From an uncultured Lachnospiraceae bacterium (GTDB lineage Bacteria; Bacillota; Clostridia; Lachnospirales; Lachnospiraceae), in assembly GCA_947631755.1 (NCBI GenBank), contig CANRMO010000117.1:1-7472 (forward strand): a DNA stretch of 7,472 nt, written 5' to 3'. The notes under the pieces were generated by a model that did not search any database, had not been told where the DNA came from, and was given only the letters and a program-made list of their open reading frames with translations. Each line of letters begins with the position of its first letter. Positions within the stretch are counted from its first letter, which is position 1. The translations under genes and the position numbers were made by a program. Positions 1 through 5,724 of the stretch are shown here, in pieces.

Positions 1-4
1 CTTT

Positions 5-57
5 AAAAGACATCCCATCGGCGAGCACGCGGCCCGGACAGATGGGGTGTCTTTTTT
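5..57. terminator. Probable bidirectional intrinsic terminator after rsfS
   Basis: A long inverted repeat pairs 5-19 with 41-55 (15 bp), around a 21-base GC-rich loop. Read on the plus strand the stem is complete, with one U-G wobble (13/47), and runs into six Ts (52-57). Read on the minus strand, downstream of rsfS, the wobble becomes an A-C mismatch and the T run is shorter (TCTTTTAAAG). It lies about 10 bases past the rsfS stop, so it is well placed to end the minus-strand operon. The better plus-strand form suggests that a convergent gene may end just left of the window; that is inference. Confidence 0.75.
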
Positions 58-66
58 AATCGGAGT

Positions 67-423
67 CTAACCCAGCTCTTCCCGGGAAATGTTTTTTCCG
101 TCCCGCCAGATCCTTTCCAGATCATAGAACAACCTGTCCTCACTGGAGAAAATGTGTATGATCACATCGCCATAATCCATAAGAACCCAGGTAGAATTTT
201 TATTTCCCTCGATCCTTTTACTTGAGACCCCGGCTTCCGCCAGTTTTTCCTCAACAAGATCGGTCATGGCGTTGATCTGGTTCTGGTTATTGCCGCTCGC
301 AATGACCAGATAATCTGCCACGACAGATATCTCATCAATCTTCAGGATTTCAATGTCCTGGCCCAGTTTTTCATCCAGTGCATCATAGGCGATCTTTGCA
401 ATGTTTTCTGCTCTCTTTTCCAT
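67..423 (-). CDS. rsfS: Ribosomal silencing factor RsfS (Iojap/YbeB family)
   Basis: A 118-residue protein of the usual length for RsfS. The family binds ribosomal protein L14 on the 50S subunit and blocks joining with 30S, which lowers translation when nutrients are short. Visible family motifs are DYLVIASGNNQNQ at residues 37-49, a WVLMDYGDVIIHIF block at 79-92, and a YDLERIW segment at 100-106. The start chosen is the ATG at 423, with GGAGGTGA about ten bases upstream. An in-frame ATG at 441 overlaps that ribosome binding site and is unlikely to be used. The first 41 bases overlap the end of the nadD-yqeK gene, so translation is probably coupled. It is the last gene before the terminator. 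Confidence 0.95.
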   Translation of the reverse strand: MEKRAENIAKIAYDALDEKLGQDIEILKIDEISVVADYLVIASGNNQNQINAMTDLVEEKLAEAGVSSKRIEGNKNSTWVLMDYGDVIIHIFSSEDRLFYDLERIWRDGKNISREELG

Positions 424-1639
424 GCGTGTTCTCACCTCCATAATACTCATATGTCCAGATAGACATCTCATCGATTTGTTTTTTCGAGCTCTGCAGATAA
501 TTTACCACGTTAGAAAGGACCATGAACACCCCTTTATCCAGGTCGCGGAAACATTCCCGCCGGACCTCCGGAAGTCCATAGGGCAAACTGTGCATCTGCC
601 GGCCGGGTTCGATATAATCTGCCACATAAATAATTTTTTCAAGTGTCGTCATATCCGGCCTCCCTGTTGTGTGATACCGGATAGCAGACAAAATTTCCTC
701 ATCGTTGACACCGTACCGCTCACGTGCATAAAAAGCCCCTAATTTCCCATGGATCAGCGCCGTATTGGCTTTTTCTGTCTCCGTCAGTTCTATGTCGTAT
801 TTCTCGCACAGGGCAATCATCTCATCCCCGGTAAAATATTTGGCGCAGTCGTGGAGAAGGCCGGCCAGCTCTGCCCGCCTTATATCCGCCTGGCCGTCCA
901 GATGACAGAATCCCAGGGCCGCCGCCGTCTCCATCACGCCCAGGGTATGCAGATAACGCTTCGGCCGCAATGTTGCAGACAGACAGTTTATGATCTCCGC
1001 ATGATTTTTTTCTGTGGCGTGTAATGTGAGCCGGGGACAGCCATACAGGCCGTGCAGCCGGATATAACACGCTGTCTTTTCCGGGCAGATTGTCAAAACA
1101 GATTTTCCCTCCGCCAGCTGTCTCCGTATGTTCTCGGAAGAAATCTGTACATATTCCATGCGGATTGGCAAAATTTTTCCGCCAAATTTTTTCCCCTTTT
1201 CGCGGCACATGTCTGCCATATCTTCCGCTGACATATCACCTCTGGGAGCCGATAAAATAGTACAGTACTTCAATATTACCTCTGGTTCGTGCCACTGATC
1301 CAGATCAGCCAGAGAGTCACTGCCGAGGATAAAGTATATCTCATACCGCGGGTGCTCCCTGTGAATCTCCTGTAATGTCTCACTTGTATAAGTCGTCCCC
1401 TGCCGCCCCAGCTCCATATCAGAAAAGGAAAAATAAGGGATGCCATCCAGCGCGGATTTCACCATCCTCTCCCGGTGTTCCCCGGATACAATATCACTCT
1501 TATCTTTGTGGGGTGGATTTCCTGAGGGCATAAACCACACTTCATCCAGGCCATACTGTTCATAGGCGGCCTGCGCCATCCGCAGATGGCCATTGTGTAT
1601 CGGGTTAAATGTCCCTCCCATAATGCCAAGTTTTTTCAT
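383..1639 (-). CDS. nadD: Fused NadD (nicotinate-nucleotide adenylyltransferase) and YqeK (HD-domain Ap4A hydrolase)
   Basis: A 418-residue two-domain protein. Residues 1 to about 200 are NadD, which joins ATP and nicotinate mononucleotide to make NaAD in NAD synthesis. GGTFNPIHNGH at 8-18 contains the HxGH nucleotidyl-transfer motif (H15, H18), and ISSENIR at 166-172 is the second nucleotide-binding motif. Residues about 222-400 are a YqeK-type HD domain with all expected metal ligands: H231, H263-D264, H297, H323 and D341. YqeK enzymes cleave Ap4A symmetrically to two ADP. Separate neighbouring genes are the arrangement in Bacillus; here one continuous frame joins them. The ATG at 1639 lies 12 bases after yhbY, with AGAGG inside the yhbY end. 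The last 18 residues are encoded across the rsfS binding site and start, overlapping rsfS by 41 bases. Confidence 0.94.
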   Translation of the reverse strand: MKKLGIMGGTFNPIHNGHLRMAQAAYEQYGLDEVWFMPSGNPPHKDKSDIVSGEHRERMVKSALDGIPYFSFSDMELGRQGTTYTSETLQEIHREHPRYEIYFILGSDSLADLDQWHEPEVILKYCTILSAPRGDMSAEDMADMCREKGKKFGGKILPIRMEYVQISSENIRRQLAEGKSVLTICPEKTACYIRLHGLYGCPRLTLHATEKNHAEIINCLSATLRPKRYLHTLGVMETAAALGFCHLDGQADIRRAELAGLLHDCAKYFTGDEMIALCEKYDIELTETEKANTALIHGKLGAFYARERYGVNDEEILSAIRYHTTGRPDMTTLEKIIYVADYIEPGRQMHSLPYGLPEVRRECFRDLDKGVFMVLSNVVNYLQSSKKQIDEMSIWTYEYYGGENTHGKESRKHCKDRL

Positions 1640-1651
1640 CCGGACACGCCT

Positions 1652-1963
1652 CTATTTCTCTTGTTTTTTTGCCGCTCCGGGAAGTTCAATCTTTTTCTTT
1701 GTGGAAGATTCCCGGTACAGTACGATTTTTTTGCCGATCACCTGGACTACCTGCGAGCGGGTCCGGCCGGCCAGCATATCCGCCATGTCATTGACATCTG
1801 CCGCGCAGTTCTTCAGCACATGGATCTTGATCAGCTCCCTCGCTTCCAATGCCTCATCGACCGATGCGGTAACTTCCGGTGTAACGGTCGCCTTGCCGAT
1901 CTGCAGTACAGGATCCAGGGACATGGCAAGGCTCTTTAAATAAGCACGCTGTTTACTCGTCAT
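1652..1963 (-). CDS. yhbY: CRM-domain RNA-binding protein YhbY (YqeI), ribosome assembly
   Basis: A 103-residue protein consisting of one CRM (YhbY) domain. The family binds RNA and associates with pre-50S particles. Recognisable features are the MTSKQRAYLKSLA start, the VDEALEARELIKIHVL segment (35-50) and the RSQVVQVIGKKIVLYR core (69-84), followed by a lysine-rich tail. The usual GxxG loop reads GKAT at 23-26, so its second glycine is missing. The start chosen is the ATG at 1963, six bases after GTGAGG. The in-frame GTG at 1975 is part of that ribosome binding site. It lies 42 bases after obgE and 12 bases before nadD-yqeK, clearly in the same operon. Confidence 0.93.
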   Translation of the reverse strand: MTSKQRAYLKSLAMSLDPVLQIGKATVTPEVTASVDEALEARELIKIHVLKNCAADVNDMADMLAGRTRSQVVQVIGKKIVLYRESSTKKKIELPGAAKKQEK

Positions 1964-2005
1964 AATATTCCTCACTTCCGCGCTGTTGTCTGGCGCAGGA
2001 CACTG

Positions 2006-3298
2006 TTAATTATAATACTCAAACTGCCATCCGTACATTCTGACGGTGTCGCCCTCCCGGATGCCAAGTTCTGTCAATTGGTCAATAATTCCATTGTTTT
2101 TCATAAATTTCTGAAAAAATTCAAATCCCTTTTCCGAATCAAGATTTGTGTAGCCAAGCATTCTCTCGATCCGGGGACCCTCAACGATAAATACCCCCTC
2201 TTCTTCCTCACTTTTCTCCACGGTAAAGGGTTCGCTGGCAAAATTCGGTTCCTGGATTTCATACTCACGCTCAAATACGACCCGCTCCTCCGGGAGATTA
2301 TCGAGCATGCTTTTTACACAATACAAAAGGTCCTTGACACCCTCACCGGTTGCGGCTGAAATCGGCATCACTTTTATCCCTTCCGGCTCAAATTCTTCCC
2401 GTAAAAGTGAGATCACAGTCTCCCTGTCATCGCCATACAGGCAGTCCACTTTATTGGCTGCGATCACCTGGGGACGCCCGGCGATCTCCTCGTTGTACGC
2501 TGCCAGCTCCTGATTGATGACATGAATGTCTTCGATGGGATCCCGGCCTTCTGTGGACGCGGCATCCACAATATGGATGATTACCCGGGTGCGCTCGATA
2601 TGACGAAGAAATTCATGGCCAAGGCCCACGCCATCGGCCGCCCCCTCGATCAGTCCCGGTATATCAGCAATCACAAAGCCATTGCCGTTATCCAGATCCA
2701 CGACTCCCAGATTCGGGTTCAATGTCGTGAAATGGTAATTGGCAATCTTTGGCTGGGCATTGGAGACACGGGATAACAGTGTAGATTTGCCGACATTGGG
2801 AAAACCGACCAGCCCCACATCCGCGATCACTTTTAATTCCAGCAGCACCTCTAATTCAATCCCGGGCCTTCCCGGCTGGGCGTATTTAGGGGCCTGCATA
2901 GTCGGTGTGGCGTAGTTCATATTCCCCTTGCCGCCATTTCCGCCTTTCAGAACAATTTCACGTTTGTTTTCATAAGACATATCCGTGATGACCTGGCCGG
3001 TTTCTGCCTCCCGGATCACCGTACCCGCCGGTACCCGGATCACACAGTCCTCGCCATTTGCCCCGTGGCATCGTTTCTTTCCGCCCGGCTCACCGTTCCC
3101 CGCCGCATATTTTCTTTTGTGGCGGAAATCTGTCAAAGTGTTCAGACCCGGATCTACTTCGAAGATTAAGTTGCCTCCCCGGCCGCCGTCCCCTCCGTCG
3201 GGTCCCCCATTTGGCACGTATTTCTCCCGCCGGAAGCTGACATGTCCGTCTCCTCCGTTTCCGGAACGGATACAGATCTTTGCTCTGTCTGCAAACAT
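2006..3298 (-). CDS. obgE: Obg family GTPase ObgE/CgtA
   Basis: A full-length 430-residue Obg GTPase involved in late 50S assembly and stress signalling, often essential. Residues 1-158 are the glycine-rich Obg domain, with runs such as GGPDGGDGGRGG at 31-42. The GTPase domain has GFPNVGKS (G1, 165-172), the switch I threonine near 191, DIPG (G3, 212-215), NKVD (G4, 282-285) and SAA (G5, 314-316). Residues about 350-430 are the OCT domain. The ATG at 3298 is preceded by GAGGGA at good spacing and gives the canonical MFADRAKI start. The frame stays open upstream to 3385, but that extension would read through a hairpin and has no family match. It lies 111 bases after rpmA, behind a terminator-like hairpin, and no spo0B separates the two as it does in Bacillus. 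Confidence 0.97.
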   Translation of the reverse strand: MFADRAKICIRSGNGGDGHVSFRREKYVPNGGPDGGDGGRGGNLIFEVDPGLNTLTDFRHKRKYAAGNGEPGGKKRCHGANGEDCVIRVPAGTVIREAETGQVITDMSYENKREIVLKGGNGGKGNMNYATPTMQAPKYAQPGRPGIELEVLLELKVIADVGLVGFPNVGKSTLLSRVSNAQPKIANYHFTTLNPNLGVVDLDNGNGFVIADIPGLIEGAADGVGLGHEFLRHIERTRVIIHIVDAASTEGRDPIEDIHVINQELAAYNEEIAGRPQVIAANKVDCLYGDDRETVISLLREEFEPEGIKVMPISAATGEGVKDLLYCVKSMLDNLPEERVVFEREYEIQEPNFASEPFTVEKSEEEEGVFIVEGPRIERMLGYTNLDSEKGFEFFQKFMKNNGIIDQLTELGIREGDTVRMYGWQFEYYN

Positions 3299-3341
3299 AC
3301 ACTTTTCCCTCATTTCTGAACTGTTGCGAAACGGATCCCTT

Positions 3342-3377
3342 AAAAATTCAGGGCTGCTTGAGATAGAGCAGCCCTGA
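3342..3377 (-). terminator. Terminator-like hairpin between rpmA and obgE
   Basis: An 11-bp perfect stem (3348-3358 with 3367-3377, core GGGCTGCT/AGCAGCCC) encloses an 8-base loop. On the minus strand it is followed directly by AATTTTTAA, a short U tract. It begins about 32 bases after the rpmA stop and ends about 45 bases before the obgE start. I see no convincing promoter in the 111-base gap, so it most likely acts as a partial terminator. It would let the abundant ribosomal protein message drop before obgE and the genes after it. Confidence 0.75.
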
Positions 3378-3409
3378 CAGATCATTTCAATTCCAACCTT
3401 ACCTTGAGA

Positions 3410-3697
3410 TTATTTACTCTCAACAGGATATACGGAAGCCTGTTTTTTGTCTCTTCCCTTTCTCTCGAAACGGAGAACACCGTCTACCAGAGCATACAGG
3501 GTATCATCCCCGCCACGGCCGACATTTACGCCCGGATGGATCTTTGTTCCGCGCTGTCTGTATAAGATATTTCCGGCCAGGACAAACTGCCCGTCAGCTC
3601 TCTTAGCGCCTAATCTCTTGGACTCAGAATCTCTGCCATTCTTAGTTGAACCCATTCCTTTTTTGTGGGCAAACAACTGAAGGTTCATATTCATCAT
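3410..3697 (-). CDS. rpmA: 50S ribosomal protein L27 with Prp-cleaved N-terminal extension
   Basis: A 95-residue bacterial L27, a 50S protein whose N-terminus reaches towards the peptidyl transferase centre. The body carries AHKKGMGSTKNGRDS and the GGDDTLYALVDGVLRFE region. It starts with an extension, MMNMNLQLF, directly before AHKKG. Known work on Staphylococcus aureus shows that this extension is cut after the phenylalanine by Prp; cleavage here would fall between F9 and A10. The start at 3697 follows GGAGG by eight bases. ATGs at 3694 and 3688 also lie in frame, so the exact first residue is uncertain. The ribosome binding site includes the last base pairs of the prp stop codon. Confidence 0.97.
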   Translation of the reverse strand: MMNMNLQLFAHKKGMGSTKNGRDSESKRLGAKRADGQFVLAGNILYRQRGTKIHPGVNVGRGGDDTLYALVDGVLRFERKGRDKKQASVYPVESK

Positions 3698-3705
3698 AGT
3701 CTTTT

Positions 3706-3712
3706 CCTCCTA
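3706..3712 (-). promoter_or_regulatory. rpmA ribosome binding site overlapping the prp stop codon
   Basis: On the minus strand the sequence TAGGAGG contains both the TAG stop of prp (3710-3712) and the rpmA Shine-Dalgarno sequence. A ribosome ending on prp sits on the rpmA binding site, which suggests translational coupling of the protease with its L27 substrate. Confidence 0.8.
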
Positions 3713-4030
3713 ACAATCAATTAATCTGACGTACCGGCCACGATAGGACTTCTCCAGCCCTTTTATGCCCAAAAACAGGGATCGGAGTAAAAGTGCGGAC
3801 TCTGGCGAGATAGTGCCTGTCAGCTCAAAATCAATCATGCCCCGCTCTTCATCGCTGCCCATGGAAAAATGGTCTTCTGTCAACTCCTCAACGGAGTTCA
3901 CACAGTTGACCGCCAGAGCCGACACAGCAGAACATATGATATCCGACCCCCGGTCTGCATAACCGGAATGTCCCTCTATATGGAAACCGATAATGTCATC
4001 ATTCTGTCTTTTTACACTTACTTCAATCAT
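3710..4030 (-). CDS. prp: Ribosomal-processing cysteine protease Prp (YsxB)
   Basis: A 106-residue member of the Prp family, small cysteine proteases that remove the N-terminal extension of L27 in Firmicutes. The catalytic pair is visible: H21 in GHSGYADRGSD (20-30) and C33 in IICSAVSAL (31-39). The start chosen is the ATG at 4030, eight bases after GAGGTG. The in-frame GTG at 4039 abuts that site too closely. It lies between rplU and rpmA, the conserved position in Firmicutes. The adjacent L27 carries the matching cleavage site, which supports the assignment independently. Confidence 0.95.
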   Translation of the reverse strand: MIEVSVKRQNDDIIGFHIEGHSGYADRGSDIICSAVSALAVNCVNSVEELTEDHFSMGSDEERGMIDFELTGTISPESALLLRSLFLGIKGLEKSYRGRYVRLIDC

Positions 4031-4073
4031 AGGTTTCACACCTCAGGAATCAAGTACAGAAAAAACAGGCTGC

Positions 4074-4382
4074 TCACGCATTTATTTTTTCGATCTTAAC
4101 CTGGGTAAATGGCTGTCTGTGGCCATTCTTTTTGTGGTATCCGGTCTTTCTCTTGTATCTGTAAACGATAACTTTCTTTGCCTTTCCCTCAGCTACGACA
4201 GTTGCCGTCACAGAAGCCCCCTCAACGGTCGGGGTACCAACCCTGACATCTTTGTCGCCCACCAGGAGCACCTGATCAAAAGTTACCTCAGAGCCAGCCT
4301 CTGCACCAAGTTTCTCAACCCGGATCACATCGCCTTCCTCTACTTTATACTGTTTACCACCGGTTGCTATAATCGCGTACAT
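4074..4382 (-). CDS. rplU: 50S ribosomal protein L21
   Basis: A 102-residue L21, a 23S rRNA-binding protein of the 50S subunit. It has the canonical MYAIIATGGKQYKV start, the EGDVIRVEKL segment and the basic YRYKRKTGYHKKNGHRQ loop near the end. The start at 4382 follows a strong GAGGAGGTG site; ORF residues further upstream would lie in the leader RNA. It is the first gene after the promoter at 4477-4506 and is probably regulated by the structured leader. The gap to prp is 43 bases with no terminator. Confidence 0.98.
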   Translation of the reverse strand: MYAIIATGGKQYKVEEGDVIRVEKLGAEAGSEVTFDQVLLVGDKDVRVGTPTVEGASVTATVVAEGKAKKVIVYRYKRKTGYHKKNGHRQPFTQVKIEKINA

Positions 4383-4471
4383 ATAGCACCTCCTCATATA
4401 ATTACTCGCCAACTGTGGTGTCTGCCCCTTGTCAAAACAGGCAGAACTATAACCTCGTTGTGCGGCACACT
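4383..4471 (-). promoter_or_regulatory. Structured rplU 5' leader (probable L21 leader RNA)
   Basis: About 88 bases of untranslated RNA run from the predicted start of transcription (near 4470) to rplU. A basal stem pairs minus-strand CGC-a-CAAC (4464-4457, one bulged A at 4461) with GUUGGCG (4413-4407), giving seven pairs. It encloses a second hairpin, UCUGCC (4445-4440) with GGCAGA (4426-4421). Conserved-looking single-stranded stretches (GAGGUUAUAG and CACCACA) flank the inner hairpin, and the ribosome binding site follows after a short A/U stretch. L21 leaders (Rfam L21_leader) are known before rplU-prp-rpmA in Firmicutes and are thought to mediate control by a ribosomal protein. A 4-bp local hairpin at 4459-4469 could compete with the basal stem. 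The family match rests on position and shape only. Confidence 0.65.
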
Positions 4472-4476
4472 CATTA

Positions 4477-4506
4477 ACAATACCATATTTTTGCAGTAAT
4501 TGTCAA
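4477..4506 (-). promoter_or_regulatory. Sigma-A-type promoter for rplU-prp-rpmA
   Basis: On the minus strand a perfect -35 box, TTGACA (4506-4501), is followed after 18 bases by TATTGT (4482-4477). A TGG immediately before it forms an extended -10 element. Transcription should begin near 4470. The promoter starts about 50 bases after the rng stop, so rplU has its own promoter even if read-through from rng also occurs. Confidence 0.8.
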
Positions 4507-4510
4507 GCAA

Positions 4511-4545
4511 AAATTTGCCGGAAATTTACCCACGTAAATTTACCC
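4511..4545 (-). repeat. Three direct repeats of AAATTTRCC upstream of the rplU promoter
   Basis: On the plus strand, AAATTTGCC (4511-4519), AAATTTACC (4522-4530) and AAATTTACC (4536-4544) form a tandem series with start spacings of 11 and 14 bases. The last two share a further C. GTAAATTTAC at 4534-4543 is a 10-bp palindrome. The second and third units can also form an 8-bp AT-rich hairpin (4522-4529 with 4534-4541). The array lies directly upstream of the -35 box. It could be an AT-rich UP element, a protein-binding site, or a weak terminator for rng. Confidence 0.6.
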
Positions 4546-4556
4546 ATGGAAAATAG

Positions 4557-5711
4557 TCAAAACGAAGAAAACACTTCCCACAGCGGCCTGTTTTTCTTCA
4601 TTCTTGTGATCTCCACCAGTCCCAGTTTTGTGATGTCAATGACATTGGCTCTTGTCGGATCCCTTTCCAGAAGTTTCCGCAGGAGAGCCATCAGTTTCTC
4701 CTGGTTCTCTTTTTTCTGCATATCAATGAAGTCGATCACAATGATCCCCGAGAGATTCCTCAGGCGTATCTGCCTTGCGGCTTCTCGCGCCCCCTCGCAA
4801 TTTATCTTAAAAAAGGTAGTCTCTTTATTTCGTTTTCCCTCTATAGCCTTTCCGGTATTCACGTCAATGACCGTCAGTGCCTCCGTCGGCTCAATGACAA
4901 GATTCGCCCCGCTCTTTAACCAGACCCGTTTTTCCAGCCCATTCTTTAATTTCGAGGAAATTCCAAGCAAATGGTCAAGGGAGCAGCTATCATCCCGATA
5001 AAACTGAATCTTGGCACCGTACAGTGGTTCCAGCTCACGGTACACCTCTTCGTCATCGGTTATGATCCGGTCCAGCTCACTGATCCGGCAGCTATTCAGA
5101 TATTTCCGGTAAAAGATCTCCTCTTTCCTCAGCAGGGAGAAACAGGTCATGTACTGGCCCTTCTCCAATATCTCATATATGTCGGACAGCAGGGCCTGAC
5201 ATTCTTTCCGCACCTCGTCTTCGTCTGCCTTTTCCGCATTCGTCCTCAGAATGATCCCATACTCTTCTTCTTCAAATTCCCGGAGCAGGTCACTCAGACG
5301 GGACTGGGCCTCTTCAGACTGGATTTTCTTTGATATTCCCTTCTCCGAATTTTTTGTGCTGATCACAGCAAAACGACCCGCCACTTCAATGTGTCGGGTA
5401 ACTACAGCCCGCTTTGACTTCACGGCCGTTTTTTTCACCTGAACGATCAGCTCATCCCCGCACTGGGGAGGTCCCTCCTGGCACTCCCAAAGAGGCAGAT
5501 AGCAGAGCGCGCCCGGCTTTACCTCGACAAAGGCCGCATTGATATTGTACACGATATTCTGTATCTTTCCCACATATATATCACCGACACTGACCGTCTC
5601 TGGCGAATCGTCCTCCCCTGTCAGCACGTCAAAAAGTGTGTCCCCCTCCATATAGAGCAGAACCTGTTTCTCCTGTATCTTCGTAATGACAACCTGTTTT
5701 CTCTCTTCCAT
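4557..5711 (-). CDS. rng: RNase E/G family endoribonuclease, short form without zinc link
   Basis: A 384-residue RNase E/G catalytic core. The family cuts single-stranded RNA in rRNA maturation and mRNA decay. An S1-like RNA-binding region occupies about residues 38-115 (VGDIYVGKIQNIV and AAFVEVKPG). The catalytic DNase I-like region has VIDVNTGK at 281-288 (D283, N285) and IVIDFIDM near 324-331 (D327), matching E. coli D303, N305 and D346. The protein ends at RPLWEVFSSF, just where E. coli continues into the CPxC zinc-link motif, so that motif and everything after it are absent. The ATG at 5711 follows TGAGGT by eight bases; a GTG at 5714 is the alternative start. It lies seven to ten bases after the DUF2344 gene. 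Whether it should be called RNase G or E is uncertain. Confidence 0.92.
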   Translation of the reverse strand: MEERKQVVITKIQEKQVLLYMEGDTLFDVLTGEDDSPETVSVGDIYVGKIQNIVYNINAAFVEVKPGALCYLPLWECQEGPPQCGDELIVQVKKTAVKSKRAVVTRHIEVAGRFAVISTKNSEKGISKKIQSEEAQSRLSDLLREFEEEEYGIILRTNAEKADEDEVRKECQALLSDIYEILEKGQYMTCFSLLRKEEIFYRKYLNSCRISELDRIITDDEEVYRELEPLYGAKIQFYRDDSCSLDHLLGISSKLKNGLEKRVWLKSGANLVIEPTEALTVIDVNTGKAIEGKRNKETTFFKINCEGAREAARQIRLRNLSGIIVIDFIDMQKKENQEKLMALLRKLLERDPTRANVIDITKLGLVEITRMKKNRPLWEVFSSF

Positions 5712-5718
5712 CACTTAT

Positions 5719-5724
5719 ACCTCA
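5719..5724 (-). promoter_or_regulatory. rng ribosome binding site overlapping the DUF2344 stop
   Basis: TGAGGT on the minus strand contains the TGA stop of the DUF2344 gene (5722-5724) and the GAGGT binding site for rng, eight bases before its ATG. This arrangement suggests coupled translation of the two genes. Confidence 0.7.

Noticed and set aside
822..1208. Minus-strand open frame of 128 codons inside nadD-yqeK
   Set aside because: It is out of frame with the clear NadD/YqeK motifs and has no matching domain.
3299..3385. N-terminal extension of ObgE from an upstream ATG at 3385
   Set aside because: It would translate through the terminator hairpin, adds 29 residues with no family match, and the ATG at 3298 has a proper ribosome binding site and the canonical start.
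4430..4435. A second TTGACA on the minus strand inside the rplU leader
   Set aside because: No plausible -10 box lies 16-18 bases downstream (TTGGCG region), and the bases are in the loop of the leader hairpin.
3993..4499. Plus-strand open frame of 168 codons opposite prp, rplU and the leader
   Set aside because: It crosses three features of the minus-strand operon and its promoter, with no family resemblance.
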